From contig CM060733.1 in assembly GCA_030704615.1 (NCBI GenBank), positions 21,700,001-21,764,000 on the forward strand: a stretch of DNA of 64,000 nt. The letters run 5' to 3'. Every line of letters begins with the position of its first letter. Positions within the stretch are counted from its first letter, which is position 1. Below the pieces are notes generated by a model. It was not told where the DNA came from and did not search any database. It saw only the letters and a list, made by a program, of their open reading frames with translations. The position numbers and the translations under genes were made by a program. This DNA is from Takakia lepidozioides (lineage: Eukaryota > Streptophyta > Takakiopsida > Takakiales > Takakiaceae). Below are positions 33,681-45,357 of the stretch, in pieces.

Positions 33681-34230
33681 GTGCGTTGTGGCCCGGTTTT
33701 GTCTAAGCTCAAAAAGAAAGCTTGCTTTCATCTGTACTCAATTACGGGGAAAGCCTTAATTATCAATCAGGTCCTACTAGCTTCCACCTGGTTCATTGCT
33801 TCGGGTTGGTCTCCTGGTTCTCTAATTATCAAACAAATCAAAGTGCTAGTCGGCAATTTTCTATGGGGAGCTTCATCTGCTGCCCCTACCGTCGGGCCCT
33901 TGTGAGTTGGTCTCATATCATCCAAAAGAAGAAACTAGGGGGTCTGGGGATTATTGACCCCCAAGCGCAGGTGACGGCATTGCTGGCAAAGTGGGTGCCA
34001 AAAACTGTTTTCGCACATCTCCTCGCCTTGGAGCCTGATCGTTAGAAACCACGTCATGGATTCAATTCCCTCGGCAGCACACCCAGCCGTCTTCTCTCAA
34101 GTGGGTGGTTCAAGGGCTTCCTTTTAAATCTGCCAAGTTGAGTTTTAGGGCCTGGCAATCGATATGGGACGCTTGGTTACGAATGAGACACAAAAGGCTC
34201 CTTCTGCTGATGAGGCGTTAACCCTCAAGT
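33681..34230 (+). pseudogene. LINE ORF2 remnant (region after RT)
   Basis: Typical post-RT region of plant LINEs: ITGKALIINQVLLASTWFIA, IKQIKVLVGNFLWG, then after a frame shift near 33880 W...IQKKKLGGLGIIDPQAQ, ALLAKWV, and W.AWLRMR. Several frame breaks and a stop (34043) show that it is dead. Different from the LINE tail in the Nudix intron, as the two do not overlap in domain content. Confidence 0.7.
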
Positions 34231-34337
34231 GCCCCGACTCATTTTCACCCTCTTGTGGAAAAACATGACCTTGGCCCACAAAAATATTTTATCTACAGAA
34301 TCTTTGTGTCCCTGTAAAACTGACCGTTGGAATTACT

Positions 34338-34533
34338 CACAAAAAGTTTCATCAAATTCCAACCGCCAGATCTGAAGATTATAAAGTGTAGAGTGGGGAC
34401 AAAAAAACTCTTCACTAAGAAATAGGTGCCTTTTTTGAATGTTGTACCATACCTGATAACACACATCCTCAGAAATTTTCAGTTTTTTCTGAAATGTTCT
34501 CGAGTGGGCTCCTTTGTAGTGACAAATTGGGGG
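34338..34533 (+). repeat. Left arm of an inverted repeat pair
   Basis: Matches the reverse complement of 45145-45357: shared pieces include acaaaaagtttcatcaaa, tccaaccgccagatctg, taaagtgtagagtggggac, aaattttcagttttttctg and cctttgtagtgacaaa. Arms are about 200 bp, moderately diverged, and 11 kb apart. Confidence 0.75.
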
Positions 34534-36300
34534 GTCGCCATCTTCTGCAATTACAGATAGACAATTACGGACATAAGAATTACGATGATAAAAACCAATA
34601 AAATGAATAAAACTAATATATTCGTCAAAAAATGTCCATAGTTTAAGCCTGATTTTGTCATCGTGGACCCATGATTCAAATGTGTCACATGTTATATGGA
34701 CATTTGTATGATCCTACCTCCTCTATCGTGCACATAAGCATCGTCAGCCTATTTTAAGTAATTCCGGACTTTTGGCTTAAATCCGGACCAAACTTAATAT
34801 ATAACATAATTAAAATTAATTCAGGTAATAATAATAATATCGTGGAATATTGAGTCATTTAACTTGTGAAGTTGCACAATCCCATTCATGTAACATCGAA
34901 TGGTAAGTCGAATGACGTACTTTGCATCAGAAAATTATAAAGATAAGATCGATTGAATGAAGTTATTAATAAATTGATAGATGTATGACATAAACAGATG
35001 ATGCAAGAAGATAATATACAAATGAAAAGTAAACATCCATACCATGCTTACAGTATAGTAGTACCATGAACCAATGTATTGCAAGTTTTCAATTGATGGA
35101 TTAAAACGTTGAATGGAATAAGGTTGGATTTCAATGAAACATGTGAATTATGTTTCAAAATATTTAGGGATCATTCCAATGTTCATATGACAACCAAATA
35201 TTGTGGAAGAGTGTCATGTAGATTCAGCTATAAAGTCATTGAACCAAGCCTGGAATTAGGTTTTAGGTTATAGAGTTTGGCTAGGGTACATTGAAACATA
35301 GTACTTGGTATGAATGGAAAAGAAAATATGGGAAAGTGTACAGATGACTTGGCACCTATGAAAAATAAATAAGCATCAAACATTGAAATTAGGTTTTAGG
35401 GTATAGAGTTTGCGAGGGTACTAACCATAGTACTCGGTATGAATGGAAAAGGAAATATTGGGAAGGGTACAGATGACTTGTCACCTATGATTTAGGGTTT
35501 AGGGAATAAAATTTCCCAACCACAGATTGTATCTAATCTATGAAGAATGCGCATCAAACAATGGAGTTACGTTTAAGGGCTTAGGGTTTAGGGTTTAGAG
35601 AACTATAAATGGACAAACAATTATGGAATGTGAATCAAAAAATGATAGAAATCTGGGAAAGTGTACAAGTGACTTGTCACCTAAGAAATTAGACTTGAAT
35701 GAAATATCCCAAGGGCCATTCTATTATGCCCAACCTTGTAACCCTTGAAGAATGCGTATCAAACATTTGAATTAGGTTTAGGGTATATGGTTTAAGGTGA
35801 GGACAATGTAAGGACTGAAGGCCCCAGAAGTATTGTCTTTAGAAGGTCCTAATAAGATAAACAGACCCAAGATAAATTGACCTGAGATGACACGGAATAA
35901 CGGGTGACAAAGAGAGGTTCATGACTGATTAGTGACGAAGAAAATTGAGAAGAATGTTAAGATAGTCCGAAAAGGCAATAAAGGAAATGTAACTTTGTAC
36001 TTGAAGCCAGACTTACAGAAAGCTACTGACGAGTAATGGGAGAAGATTCACAAGATTCAGAAGCAGTAAACCGCGAGAAAGCTTGTCCATTGAAGCAACA
36101 ATTGTCACGCGGTTTATACTCAGGACATTTTTTAGACCAATCATATTGAGCCTAACAATACGACCATGTGGACCGAGAATGAAGGAGATGGGCGAATCTG
36201 TTGAGGAGAAGACACTTTGGTGAGAACCAGAGAACCAAAAGAAATGGGTGTAATGTGAGAGAGGAACTGCAAAAAGAAGGAAGCAGTGACATCAGGAAAA
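34534..36300. repeat. AT-rich region with a diverged tandem array and TTTAGGG runs
   Basis: Between 35250 and 35800 at least four units share gaattaggttttagggtata, and most carry gtgtacagatgacttg(t/g)cacct; starts near 35253, 35386, 35564 and 35770. Short plant-telomere-like runs, (TTTAGGG)2-3, sit inside the units at about 35490 and 35580-35600. The sequence on both sides is AT-rich with no gene. Confidence 0.65.
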
Positions 36301-36493
36301 CTAGGAACTCCGGATGATCACTCGAGGTTCCTGAAACGTTACAGAGATGAGGTCCGGAAAAAAGCTGGTGGCTGACAAAGAAGGTAGATTAATATTTGAA
36401 CACGTGAAGAGAAACAAATTGGAGAGTGGAGGTAAAACATTAGTTTTATTCTTGAAAACATGCCGAGGAGTGAACCTCCACAATATGTCATTG

Positions 36494-39083
36494 TCAACCT
36501 TGTTCTCCGCCCGAGGTTGCATTGTCTTCATTGTCTGACTGTTGATTGGCCTCATCCAAATTTGCTCGTGCTTTCTCCGCCTCCACCGCGGTAATTTTCT
36601 TAGAGCTATTACGTGTCGTGTTTTTTCTGGCGGGCATTGTCCAAACGACATAGTTAATGTGAATCCACTGAGGGGGATCATCTGGATTGAACTCCCAAAC
36701 TTTGGACCAACAATCTTTGTACCTGTCCAAATCGGAAAGGCTACCTCCTTTCTTGGGTCTCCACCATTCAACGTGGATCTTCTTAAAATTCTTGGATCCT
36801 CTGTCGCGGACCACATCCGATATTGTCATCCCCATCCAAACTGGAAACGTCACAGAATCTACTGGTCGAACCAAGACGAAGAATCCGTTCTCAATGTCCT
36901 TGAACGGATTTAGAGGCTGCTTCGGTCTATCACACCGGGGACCACAATACGGCTCCATGACTTCATCTTCTTCTAGCAGATCATCCTCTGCAGGGTATTT
37001 CCGGCTCTGTGGTGGTTGACAGCCCACTTGGTTGAGGGCCAAAAACCCTCTTTAAGCGCGATTGAATGTCGTGATTCTCCAGGAATGGGAGGATCAAGTT
37101 CTGCAAGGATTGCTTCCTAGTATTGATCATACTGTATCATGATGTCACAATAATGATCGTCAAGCAACATCCCCTTCTTCCAGAGCTCCCTGTATTTTTT
37201 AATTCCAGTTTTGATAAAAGATTGTTTATCGGATGAGTCATTTCCTACACCCCAAATTGGTGTTTTTTTTACAACCCTGGGTTGTACTGCTATAGGCAAA
37301 CTTTGGAGATCCATCGGGATTCGACTTCCACATCTTCACCGCACCTTTTTTGGGGAGCCACTCAGAATCAGTAGCAAACTTCTTAAACCTCATGACAGGC
37401 CAACCATCTTCATCTACATAGAATCAAAATACATGCATTTATGTTTGCCCAACTAAAGTCTCTTTTCCATCGAGAATGCAACCGTCCACATATGCCTTGA
37501 AATCTGGCACCTCTTGAATGATTTGAGGAATAAATTGCAGATCTTGAGAGATCATAAAAAACCTCATAAGATCGGAGAGAACGTAGGTGTTGTTTTGCTT
37601 CAGCTTCTTCGATAGATAACTGAAGAATCCGTCGATGTCCTCATGGGTATGGCCAACCATAAGAAATCCCATCTGAATCTCCTCAAACACTACTCTTGCA
37701 GTTAGGAACGACAGAAAAGCCAGCATCCACTTGTTTTTGTTTTCCTTCACGCAGTTGTCCAACTGCAGGTAGAGTCTTCGCGAAAATGGGACTTTTCCTT
37801 TTTTCTCCTCCTTATCGCCGAAAGGTTTCAGGACGTCGAGACGCCTCGATTTACCCTTCATGAGAGATTCGAAAAAAGAATTATGAGGAGGGTGGTCAAA
37901 GATGTTACAACTTTCGCGGCAAGAGGGCTTCTCTAGTTGATGGAGGCATCTTGCTAGAGAGCCAATCGTGAAGTTCGGGTCTCCCGGCCAGAAGTCCAGA
38001 GAGTACTGTCCGTATGCTCTGTCCCCGTGGCCGTGGGTGACCATGCCGGTTAACGAGATTGGAAGCTGACCTAAGCCGGAGACCATATTGTTCGTCGTCT
38101 GCAACCTTGGAATAGCTGTTTTCCGATGATCCATCTTGTCATGAATGATGCAGAGGAACTCGGACGGCGTTATAGCTGACTCATTCCTCCAGCTGTGATA
38201 GAGTCTCCTGCAAGATTCCTGAAACCTGAGGTGTTTATCAAGTGCTTTCTTGTGCGAGGCTTGCTCATCGCTACGTTTGACCGACTTCTTGATTAGGTCT
38301 TTGAGCATCTCACAGTCTGTGCATTTGGCAAATGTGCTAACACTTTTTCTAACCTCGACATTGGGAAAAATCCGTTGTCTGATTCTACTGACTGCTGCCT
38401 GGGAGATAGGCTTCAATCCACATATTTTATTCGCCTGCAAGACAGACAGGGGAAAATGAACCTCGCGCGATCACCCGAGCTTTAATAGTGAGAGGTCTGA
38501 TACATTGCGTGGAAGTAAAACAGGGAAGGTCCCAAAAAATATAGAATTCGGAAAATGGTAAAAAAAAAAAAAAACTGACCTCATTACACTCCTCACGAAT
38601 TTTTTTCCAGTTCAGTTCAGGTGGGAGAACTCGAAGAGTATCTCTCCGTCTGTCTCCAATATAGCGGGTCTGATGAGGCATGAAATCGAAATTTCCGTTT
38701 ATAATTGACATTAAGTTTCCTTCAGCTTGACGAGTTTGTAGACGGGGACGTTTCACTCCGGAATTCCCGTGCAACGATGTAACCACACCCTCTCTACTTA
38801 GTTTTTTGTATTCCATGTAGGTTGAACGACCGATTCCGTGAATTGTCCACCAAGCTGTCTCACACACGTCAACGCCCTCAATGGTTATGTAGGCCTTTGT
38901 CGAAACCCCGTCGATTCGATGAAGTCTTTTGGGAATATCAAAACCGAGCTCTCTCCGTTCTTTGTAAGAGGATCCCCAATAAGCGGTCCAGATAGCGAGT
39001 GTTTTTCTCCAGTCGAAATATTGGCAACACTGTAAATTGCAAAAAGAACCATCGGGTTTGTACTTGACTTTGTACACCCACAC
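36494..39083 (-). CDS. DUF7869 transposase-like protein, intron-containing
   Basis: Exon one (about 39083-38580) carries CCQYFDWRKTLAIWTAYWG, WWTIHGIGRSTYMEYKK and SLHGNSG; it lacks an upstream ATG in frame and may begin at an acceptor. Donor GTCAGT at 38579 and acceptor TTGCAG at 38435 join it to exon two (38434-37439), with the family core LYLQLDNCVKENKNKWM, GFLMVGHTHEDIDGFFSYLS, preceded by MDHRKTAIPR. Later pieces contain DEDGWPVMRFKKF.TDSEWLP (about 37400), and 37042-36494 ends with NPFKDIENGFFVLVRP, VDSVTFPVWMGM and IHVEWWRPKK. These match DUF7869 proteins, which are numerous in charophytes and have an RNase H-like look (D in QLDN, D in HEDID), suggesting a DDE-type transposase; this function is inferred. 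The third and fourth parts join with uncertain boundaries. Lies between the inverted repeats at 34338 and 45357. Confidence 0.7.
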
Positions 39084-39763
39084 TACACGGAGGGCTAAAC
39101 TCCGTTAGCACAAGACGATGTCGGCCGACGTACTTATGATGAGAATATTTTGAAGAAAGTCATGTCCCAAAATCACGATATTTTGACAAGGTTGGAGGGA
39201 CCATTTTGAAATCTATATTCTTCCGTTGTTCCGAAGGTTGATGGAAGAAGTCCATGAAATGTTGTCTCGAGAATCGTTGATATGGTGATGACCTCACAAA
39301 AAATATCCTCCAATATTACGCCAACCAACAATGTCTTGTGCGATCGAAGTTCAGCTGTACTTCTCGAAGAATTGGTGGTCTTGCAGACTTTCAGTGAATC
39401 GCGAAGATGATGAATTACTTGTATGCTCTTCAAAACATAATGTCCAAGTAACTGACCCTGGAGTAAGATGCTGAAAGTATCCAATTGGGTAGTAAGTATG
39501 CTGCTCATATGCTTCTGGAGAGTGGCTCGGTGGCGAGTACGTTGATGGAGAGAGTGACATTTTCTGCAAAATCTTCAAGGAAATAGTGTCGGGTGACCAG
39601 TCGAGGTTCATCTGTGACGGGCTGTGGTACTTCTGACGATTTACTGTAAAGCACTCGTAAACTGATCGCCAACTAAATAATCTCCAACTGACTAACCACC
39701 AACTAACTGATTGGAGATGTCACAAGCAATGTCAAAAATCCTATTTACTGCTAGATGTTTGAT
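39084..39763. other. No assigned gene
   Basis: 5' flank of the DUF7869 gene. A minus-strand open frame (39611-39351) is Ser/Tyr/His rich without a domain. A run of related words (aactaaataatctccaactg, aactgattggagat) at 39668-39718 is the only repeat seen. Confidence 0.35.
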
Positions 39764-40168
39764 GCTATTGTTGTTCCTGTAGCTGAATTGTATAGTAGTC
39801 GTTTTGTTATTCCCATGCGAACAGTATTAGGTCCCCAGCGACTGTCATATTCAGACTCCCGTATCAGCCACGGCCCACCATCATTGACCAATATAAAACC
39901 ATCAGCTGCATGTCAGCTGAGAACTAGATCTTCGATTCATTGTATGCGACTCCAGAGAAATACCCTAGCCCGCAAGTAGTTGGCCAATAGCTTGAGATAT
40001 TTCTCCGGGCTGTGATTGAATGAACTGGAGATTTCATTCTTAGCTGATGGTTTCATGTAGGTGGTGCCTGATTCCGATTTCGGAATATGGCAGTCTCAGT
40101 GGACCTGATGTTGTTGGAATGGGAATAACAAAAAGACTCTTATAAAAATCAGCTACATGAACATACCC
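39764..40168. repeat. Foldback (inverted) repeat of a coding fragment
   Basis: 39764-39880 matches the reverse complement of 40052-40168 (shared gt(c/t)..tgtagctga, tttttgttattcccat, aggtcc..cgactgtcatatt). Both arms encode the same peptide pattern (V.FY.S.FVIP..T..GP.RL.YS), the left arm on + and the right arm on -, so a retroelement-like coding piece is present twice, head to head, with a 170-bp spacer. Confidence 0.65.
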
Positions 40169-40645
40169 AGTATTAAGCACCTTGAAGTACATATGATTGT
40201 TGAGATTATTTGCACAGATTGTTAGCGATGGTGTTCCTCCTTTGGTCGTCCAGTCCACATGAAAACGACGAGAATGTCGCTGGAGATTGACGTTCAATTG
40301 TTGACATTCTGCCTCTTCGTAATACCATTTTGGTGTGCAATGATGGACTTCAGAACATGTCAGCTCTTAGAAAAGCACGCGTGATCGCGCGATGTTAATC
40401 GTTGGTGTTCCTCAAAAGAATAATGGATCTCCAAACGAAAGATATATGATCCAAATAAAACACCACGAGGATGTTGTCAATTGTTGAAGATCGGATTATG
40501 CAAGCAGGGAGAATGACTTCAAACAACATAAAGACTAAAATTATAAGATACTTGAACAATCCGCCAGGGAACAAGTGACACCATCAGCCTTGATGATTTG
40601 AGTGCGTGTTCTAAAACACATCAATGAATCATTCAAGATGATGGT

Positions 40646-41430
40646 GTGAAATATTTCGGGACGGATTATCCGAATACCTTGAGTTCCCTCGCTGTAACTG
40701 ACCTTCCAGCAGATCCGCATGTCCATTTGAGTCTATATGCTGAAGATTATGACGAAGATGCTATCAATGTACCATACAAAGAGGCAACCGGATGCTTGAT
40801 GTTTGCAGCCATGCTCACTAGACCGGACATTACCTATGCAATCAATAATGCGGCGAAGTACTCTAACAGACCCCAAAAGATGCATTGGATAGTAGTCAAA
40901 CGGGTTTTTCGGTATCTCAAGGGGACGAGTGATTATGGTCTCCTTTATGGAGATAAAGGTGATCACACTGTGCTTCAAGGTTACTGTGATGCCGATTATG
41001 CCGGTGATCCTAATACTCGTTTGTCTTGGACTGGCTATGTCTTTCTTTTGGGAAGAGCCACGATTGCATGGAGCAGTCAGAACCAGAGATGCACTGCAAT
41101 TTCAACTACTGAAGCGGAATATATTGCCGCATGTGGTACCACAACGCAAGCCATCTGGCTTCGAAGATTTCTCGCCAGTCTCGGACTTGTGCAGTTGAAA
41201 CCGACCATTCTACATGGCGATAATCAAAGTGCAATTAAACTTGTCAAGAATCTTGAACGAGGCAAAAGGACCAAGCACGTCAATGTGCAATATCACTTCG
41301 TGTGAGAGAAGTTTCGGAATCAGGAGATCACCATCACGTATGTTCACACAAGCTAACAAATTGCTGATATAATGACAAAGGCGCTTCTTACCGAGAAGTT
41401 TTGTTTCTTCCGGAAGATGATGGGTGTGGT
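40646..41430 (+). CDS. pol: Ty1/copia RT-RNase H C-terminus
   Basis: Open through 219 codons: YKEATGCLMFAAMLTRPDITYAI, HWIVVKRVFRYLKGTSDYGLLY, LQGYCDADYAGDPNTRLSWTGYVF, AISTTEAEYIAACGTTTQAIWLRRF, LHGDNQSAIKL and TKHVNVQYHF, the copia RNase H and its lead-in. The RNase H carboxylates (D in CDADYAGD, E in TTEAEY, D in HGDNQSA) are present. After the stop at 41305 the next codons still read VREKF...ITYVHTS.QIADIMTKAL, the normal pol end. The 5' part of pol is absent or lost. Confidence 0.85.
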
Positions 41431-41600
41431 GTCTCGTGCCACTATCAATGCAACACACACAGTGGGAGCATAGAAGGAGTGGGAGCAGCGATTGATTCAC
41501 GTGGGCATTCTTGTTTCAGTGGACATTATATGTAGTATTTTACTAAGTAATGGGAGATTCGTCGAATTTCTGTTAGTATCTGACTGTGTGTTCTAGTGTC

Positions 41601-41911
41601 CGAGTGGGAGTGTAGAATCATAAAGTTCATGACGGTCACTGAACACAACTGTAGTCTGATTCACGTGAATTACATTAGCTGATGATTATCATACTGACAC
41701 ATGTCACACTAGTGTGTGAATGTGGTTCCGCCTAGTTGCTACTTATAGTTTGAACTGGGCAAGTACTTTGTCGTTTTTTTGGCTAGTAATCTTTCTGTTC
41801 TTGGACCTTTGTAGTCTGCGTGCGTAGTTTCTTGATTTGCTGAAGCAGACGCATGTCAGTGTGTGATTCATTTACAGAATATTGTTATCTTGTATTTAGT
41901 GTGTATCAACA
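41601..41911 (+). mobile_element. Copia polypurine tract and 3' LTR
   Basis: Purine tract cgagtgggag (41601-41610) is followed by TGTAGAATCATAAAG and a 301-bp LTR-like stretch ending ATCAACA at 41911. A TATA-like cttatagttt lies near 41745. It follows the copia coding end by 180 bp, the expected place. No 5' LTR partner was found in the window. Confidence 0.55.
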
Positions 41912-42440
41912 GAATGTTATGTCACAATCATCCCCTAGTTGATGATGAGGTCCCTCTAACTTGGATAGCTAACAAGTATTAATCCCAATTGGATCTTCAC
42001 TTAGTCTTCAACCGCATCGGTCCCAAATTCTGAAGTCTAAAAGATCAAGAGGCCATGCGCTACAAAGGTAAGTTAGCCCCAACATTAGTCGCCTTCATGC
42101 AATCCATGATCTTTCTTTGACTATCCATGACATTGAACTTCTATTAACTAAACCATACTAGGTTCTTTGTTAGCCTCACCGTCATCATGCCTACTACTTG
42201 TGGGCAAGGCTTCGTGGACACGACTATTCCCTAGTAAAACTCATCAAGTGACGGTTTCAAACATCCTATTAGTAACAATCTCGTTGTCACACACAATGAT
42301 GGTTGTGACACTATTAACATGCTCACATATAGCAATATGCAACAATATTACAACATATGACGAAGTGTGGTTAGACAACGATGTATGTTGTGGCATGATG
42401 CTTAGGTACACGATATATTTCTTATCGTCCAATTGCACGT
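41912..42440 (-). pseudogene. Second, decayed copy of the PHD-bearing Ty3 element (3' end)
   Basis: Collinear with 4422-4860 of the first element: LTR start (tgtgacataac, reading minus), purine tract (actaggggatga), UTR with atcaagaggcc, and the PHD end, now TTIIVCDNEIVTN then stop codons where the first copy has ATMLVCDRCSRGWHMGC. Identity by eye is about 65 percent, so it is an older insertion of the same family. Confidence 0.65.
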
Positions 42441-42669
42441 AGGGTAATAAAAGTTATACCCATGGGCACACAATTGACCCATTATAGCACACTTTCATAG
42501 ATTTGATCTGTATCTATGGGCGTTATATGCTAAACCTTTAAGATGCATATCTGATTTCGCAATAAGGGTCAAAAGGCCCAAATGTAACCTGATCCTAACG
42601 TCCTTGCACAAGAGCCAGAAAATCTCTATTGTCATAGAACAAAATCAATCGCATCTGACGGGTCTCCAT

Positions 42670-42915
42670 AGCATCTGCAACGACCAGTATTTTGGATTAA
42701 AACCTTGGAAGTCCTTCCATAAATCATACTGGTCCTTCCAGAAGCGTGCATCATCCATGCCATCATACAGCTCGTTGACATCCAAATGTGATTCCAGCTT
42801 TCTTAACCAAGTCTTGAGGGGCGTGGAACCACATCATGCTGTCTTCATCCTGACCACAGTAGTGCCCTCATTCTCAGCCTTGAGTTCCATCATTGTAATC
42901 AGCTTGCTTGATAGA
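42670..42915 (-). pseudogene. Retroelement gag-like relic
   Basis: From ATG about 42882 on the minus strand the frame reads MELKAENEGTTVVRMKTA, one TGA, then STPLKTWLRKLESHLDVNEL and DARFWKDQYDLWKDF, a helical pattern like the N-terminal part of LTR-retrotransposon gag. Only one stop interrupts about 70 codons. It probably belongs with the neighbouring Ty3 or copia relic. Confidence 0.4.
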
Positions 42916-42930
42916 AGTCACATTTCATCA

Positions 42931-45144
42931 GTAGGCTCAAGCGCTAACATTAACTCTGACCTAGTCGGTTTGATAGGAGAGTCGTCAAACGAATACACGA
43001 CACTCTATCTTCACCACTCGTTGTATTACTTCGTATCCTTCCTCTCTGTGCAACTGCAAGATAAGTTCAAGTCACTTAATGGTTGTCATTCATCGGAACC
43101 TAGAAAATCAGCTGATATTGAGATGCTGAGATTTCTACACAATACAGATTTCTACAACTGAACATGTCCAAAAATTATCGTCATCGTAACTGTATGACTT
43201 TGAAAAAACTATCAACTACTTCTCATGAAAAAAACATATCCAACCGGATAATAAACCTAGGCTTTTCAATACATCTGGGCTTGCAATACACAAAGCAAAG
43301 GTACATTTGTAGTTCGCATTGTATTCGTTGATTGAGGCTTTGAGAAGAAACGCAAATGCAGTGACCTTGTGGCGGTAAACTCTTCAAGTTGCTAGACTTC
43401 TCAAAACAAGACAAGCTGATATATGGTTGCACCCAGATATTGCAAGTCTCCCACAAATTACAACCGTGCGCACAATGATGCCCAATTTTCAATTTTATTC
43501 ACCTTCTATTCCTTTGCCGATAGCCGAATGGTTAAGCAAAAGATTCAAAACAAATTGCAAGACGCAAAAAAAATGATAAATCCCCAAACACATGATTGGT
43601 TACTTTATACATTGTACTAAATTATTTTATATAAAATGAACGGCGGATTAATTTTTGATACATTCATCAAATGATGCTAAACATTTCTGAGCATGCTTTT
43701 TGCTTTTACATATATCTCTGATAAAATCCATTCGTATCAACGGATCAGATTACATTTATGTGCATGCAATCTTTCTAAATTCGTTTGTTTTTTGAAAACA
43801 TGCAAGGAACTTGAAGATGACCATACCACATCCATTCTTTCTCTCATCATCTGTGTTTCACTTAGCAATACACTATTGCCATTCATTCCTTACCATTCTC
43901 AGCTGTCGTATGTACTACACCCTACAACAGTCTCTCCACCTTCATGACTTTGCAACAATATTGAAGTTTTTGTTTTGTTTTTTTCTTTCTCTTTCACTCA
44001 TTTATGATCTATGGCTAGTCATCTACCTCTATAGACATTAAACCTACAAGCAATACCAACCCAATAGATCCCACAGTCAATAGTACAAACAAAGTTATTC
44101 AAGAAAATACTACTATATTACAATGTAGCTCTAATCCAGTTGAGTTCATAGTGAATAGAGATTTTTCTCAAATATATGAATCAAGCAAATACAAGAGAAG
44201 GGAAGAAAGTGGTGTTTGTGACAAAATGGGAGCCCAAAAGAGTAACAAAAAACAATGATATGTTAGGTGAGCTTTTTGATTGGGAAAAGTTCATACTCTT
44301 TTTTGAATTCATCAAGGGCAATGTGTTGATGGAAACATATGCTAGACAATAGCACAAGCATTTGGTGGAGTTCATTGAATCTTGGATAAGGCATATGGCT
44401 CTTGCATGATCAGTTGGTTCTCCATATATAAGATAACTTTAACGTCCAGTGAATTTGTAGAAAAACTCAAGAAGAAGGCAGATTAAAAACTGAACCTCGC
44501 TGCATCATGTGTCTACTATTCCAAACACTGGACGACGTTTAAGAAGTATTTGTCGACGTTTGATCAGAGATGAGGTTTTCTTTTAGCATACATCATCTCA
44601 TATAAATCTAGATCTTGTTGTTGATGTGGTTCAGCCTACACCATATCTTGCAATCACAGATGTTGGTGATGCCGTACTTCAACCTAGGCCTATGTATGAA
44701 CTGAAAATTGCGATGTTGCCATGAGCGCACACAGGTTGTCACATTAACAGAAGCAGAACGATGAAAGGTTGACCTATATATCGTCTCTACACCGCGTGGA
44801 GGTTTTTTCACAAATCGGAAGATTTCCTTTCAAATGTCAAGCTTTGTGATCTATGCATTCCAATTCCAAGTGATACTCAAGAGACATCGATATTGTACTG
44901 CTATGCATTCTTTTCCACCCCTTTTTTGTGTGTTAAGCCGCTAGATAAGAAATGAATATTCCTTGACCCCGGGCTTGTGCCTTTAACCTTGGGTCTAGAT
45001 AATGAAGTTTTCATCCGTCCACGTATTCTACAGCCTGCATTTTCTAGGTGTTTCGCACATACGAGTTTGTTTGTTGCAGAATTTTTTGTAGAATATTTGG
45101 AAGAGAGATTTTGGCCTGCCCAAAGAAAATGGCATAATTTGAAC
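42931..45144. other. No assigned gene; one relic frame
   Basis: AT-rich sequence. At about 44165-44410 (+) a frame with a single TAG reads FVTKWEPKRVTKNNDMLGEL, FDWEKFILFFEFIKGN and HLVEFIESWIRHM, protein-like but unassigned. At 44977-45120 (+) another short stretch (ILQPAFSRCFAHTSLFVAEF) is open. Both are probably transposon debris. Confidence 0.35.
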
Positions 45145-45357
45145 CCCCCCCCCCCCTTTGTCACTACAAAGGACCCCACTTGAGAACATTTAAAAAAAAC
45201 TGAAAACTTCGGACTCTAAAAAATAAAAAATTAGAATTGCCCGGGCATTGGCAATTTTTTTTTTTTTTTGGCACCTAGTTCTTAGTTGTTTTTGTCCCCA
45301 CTCTACACTTTACAATCTGCAGATCTGGCGGTTGGATTTTGATGAAACTTTTTGTGG
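45145..45357 (-). repeat. Right arm of the inverted repeat pair
   Basis: Reverse-complement partner of 34338-34533. It contains a run of 14 C and a 17-T run that the left arm lacks. If the pair were terminal repeats, the element would be 11 kb and contain the DUF7869 gene; no matching target-site duplication was recognised. Confidence 0.7.

Noticed and set aside
42604-43161. 185-codon plus-strand open frame
   Set aside because: No domain; the opposite strand carries a gag-like frame with protein-like composition.
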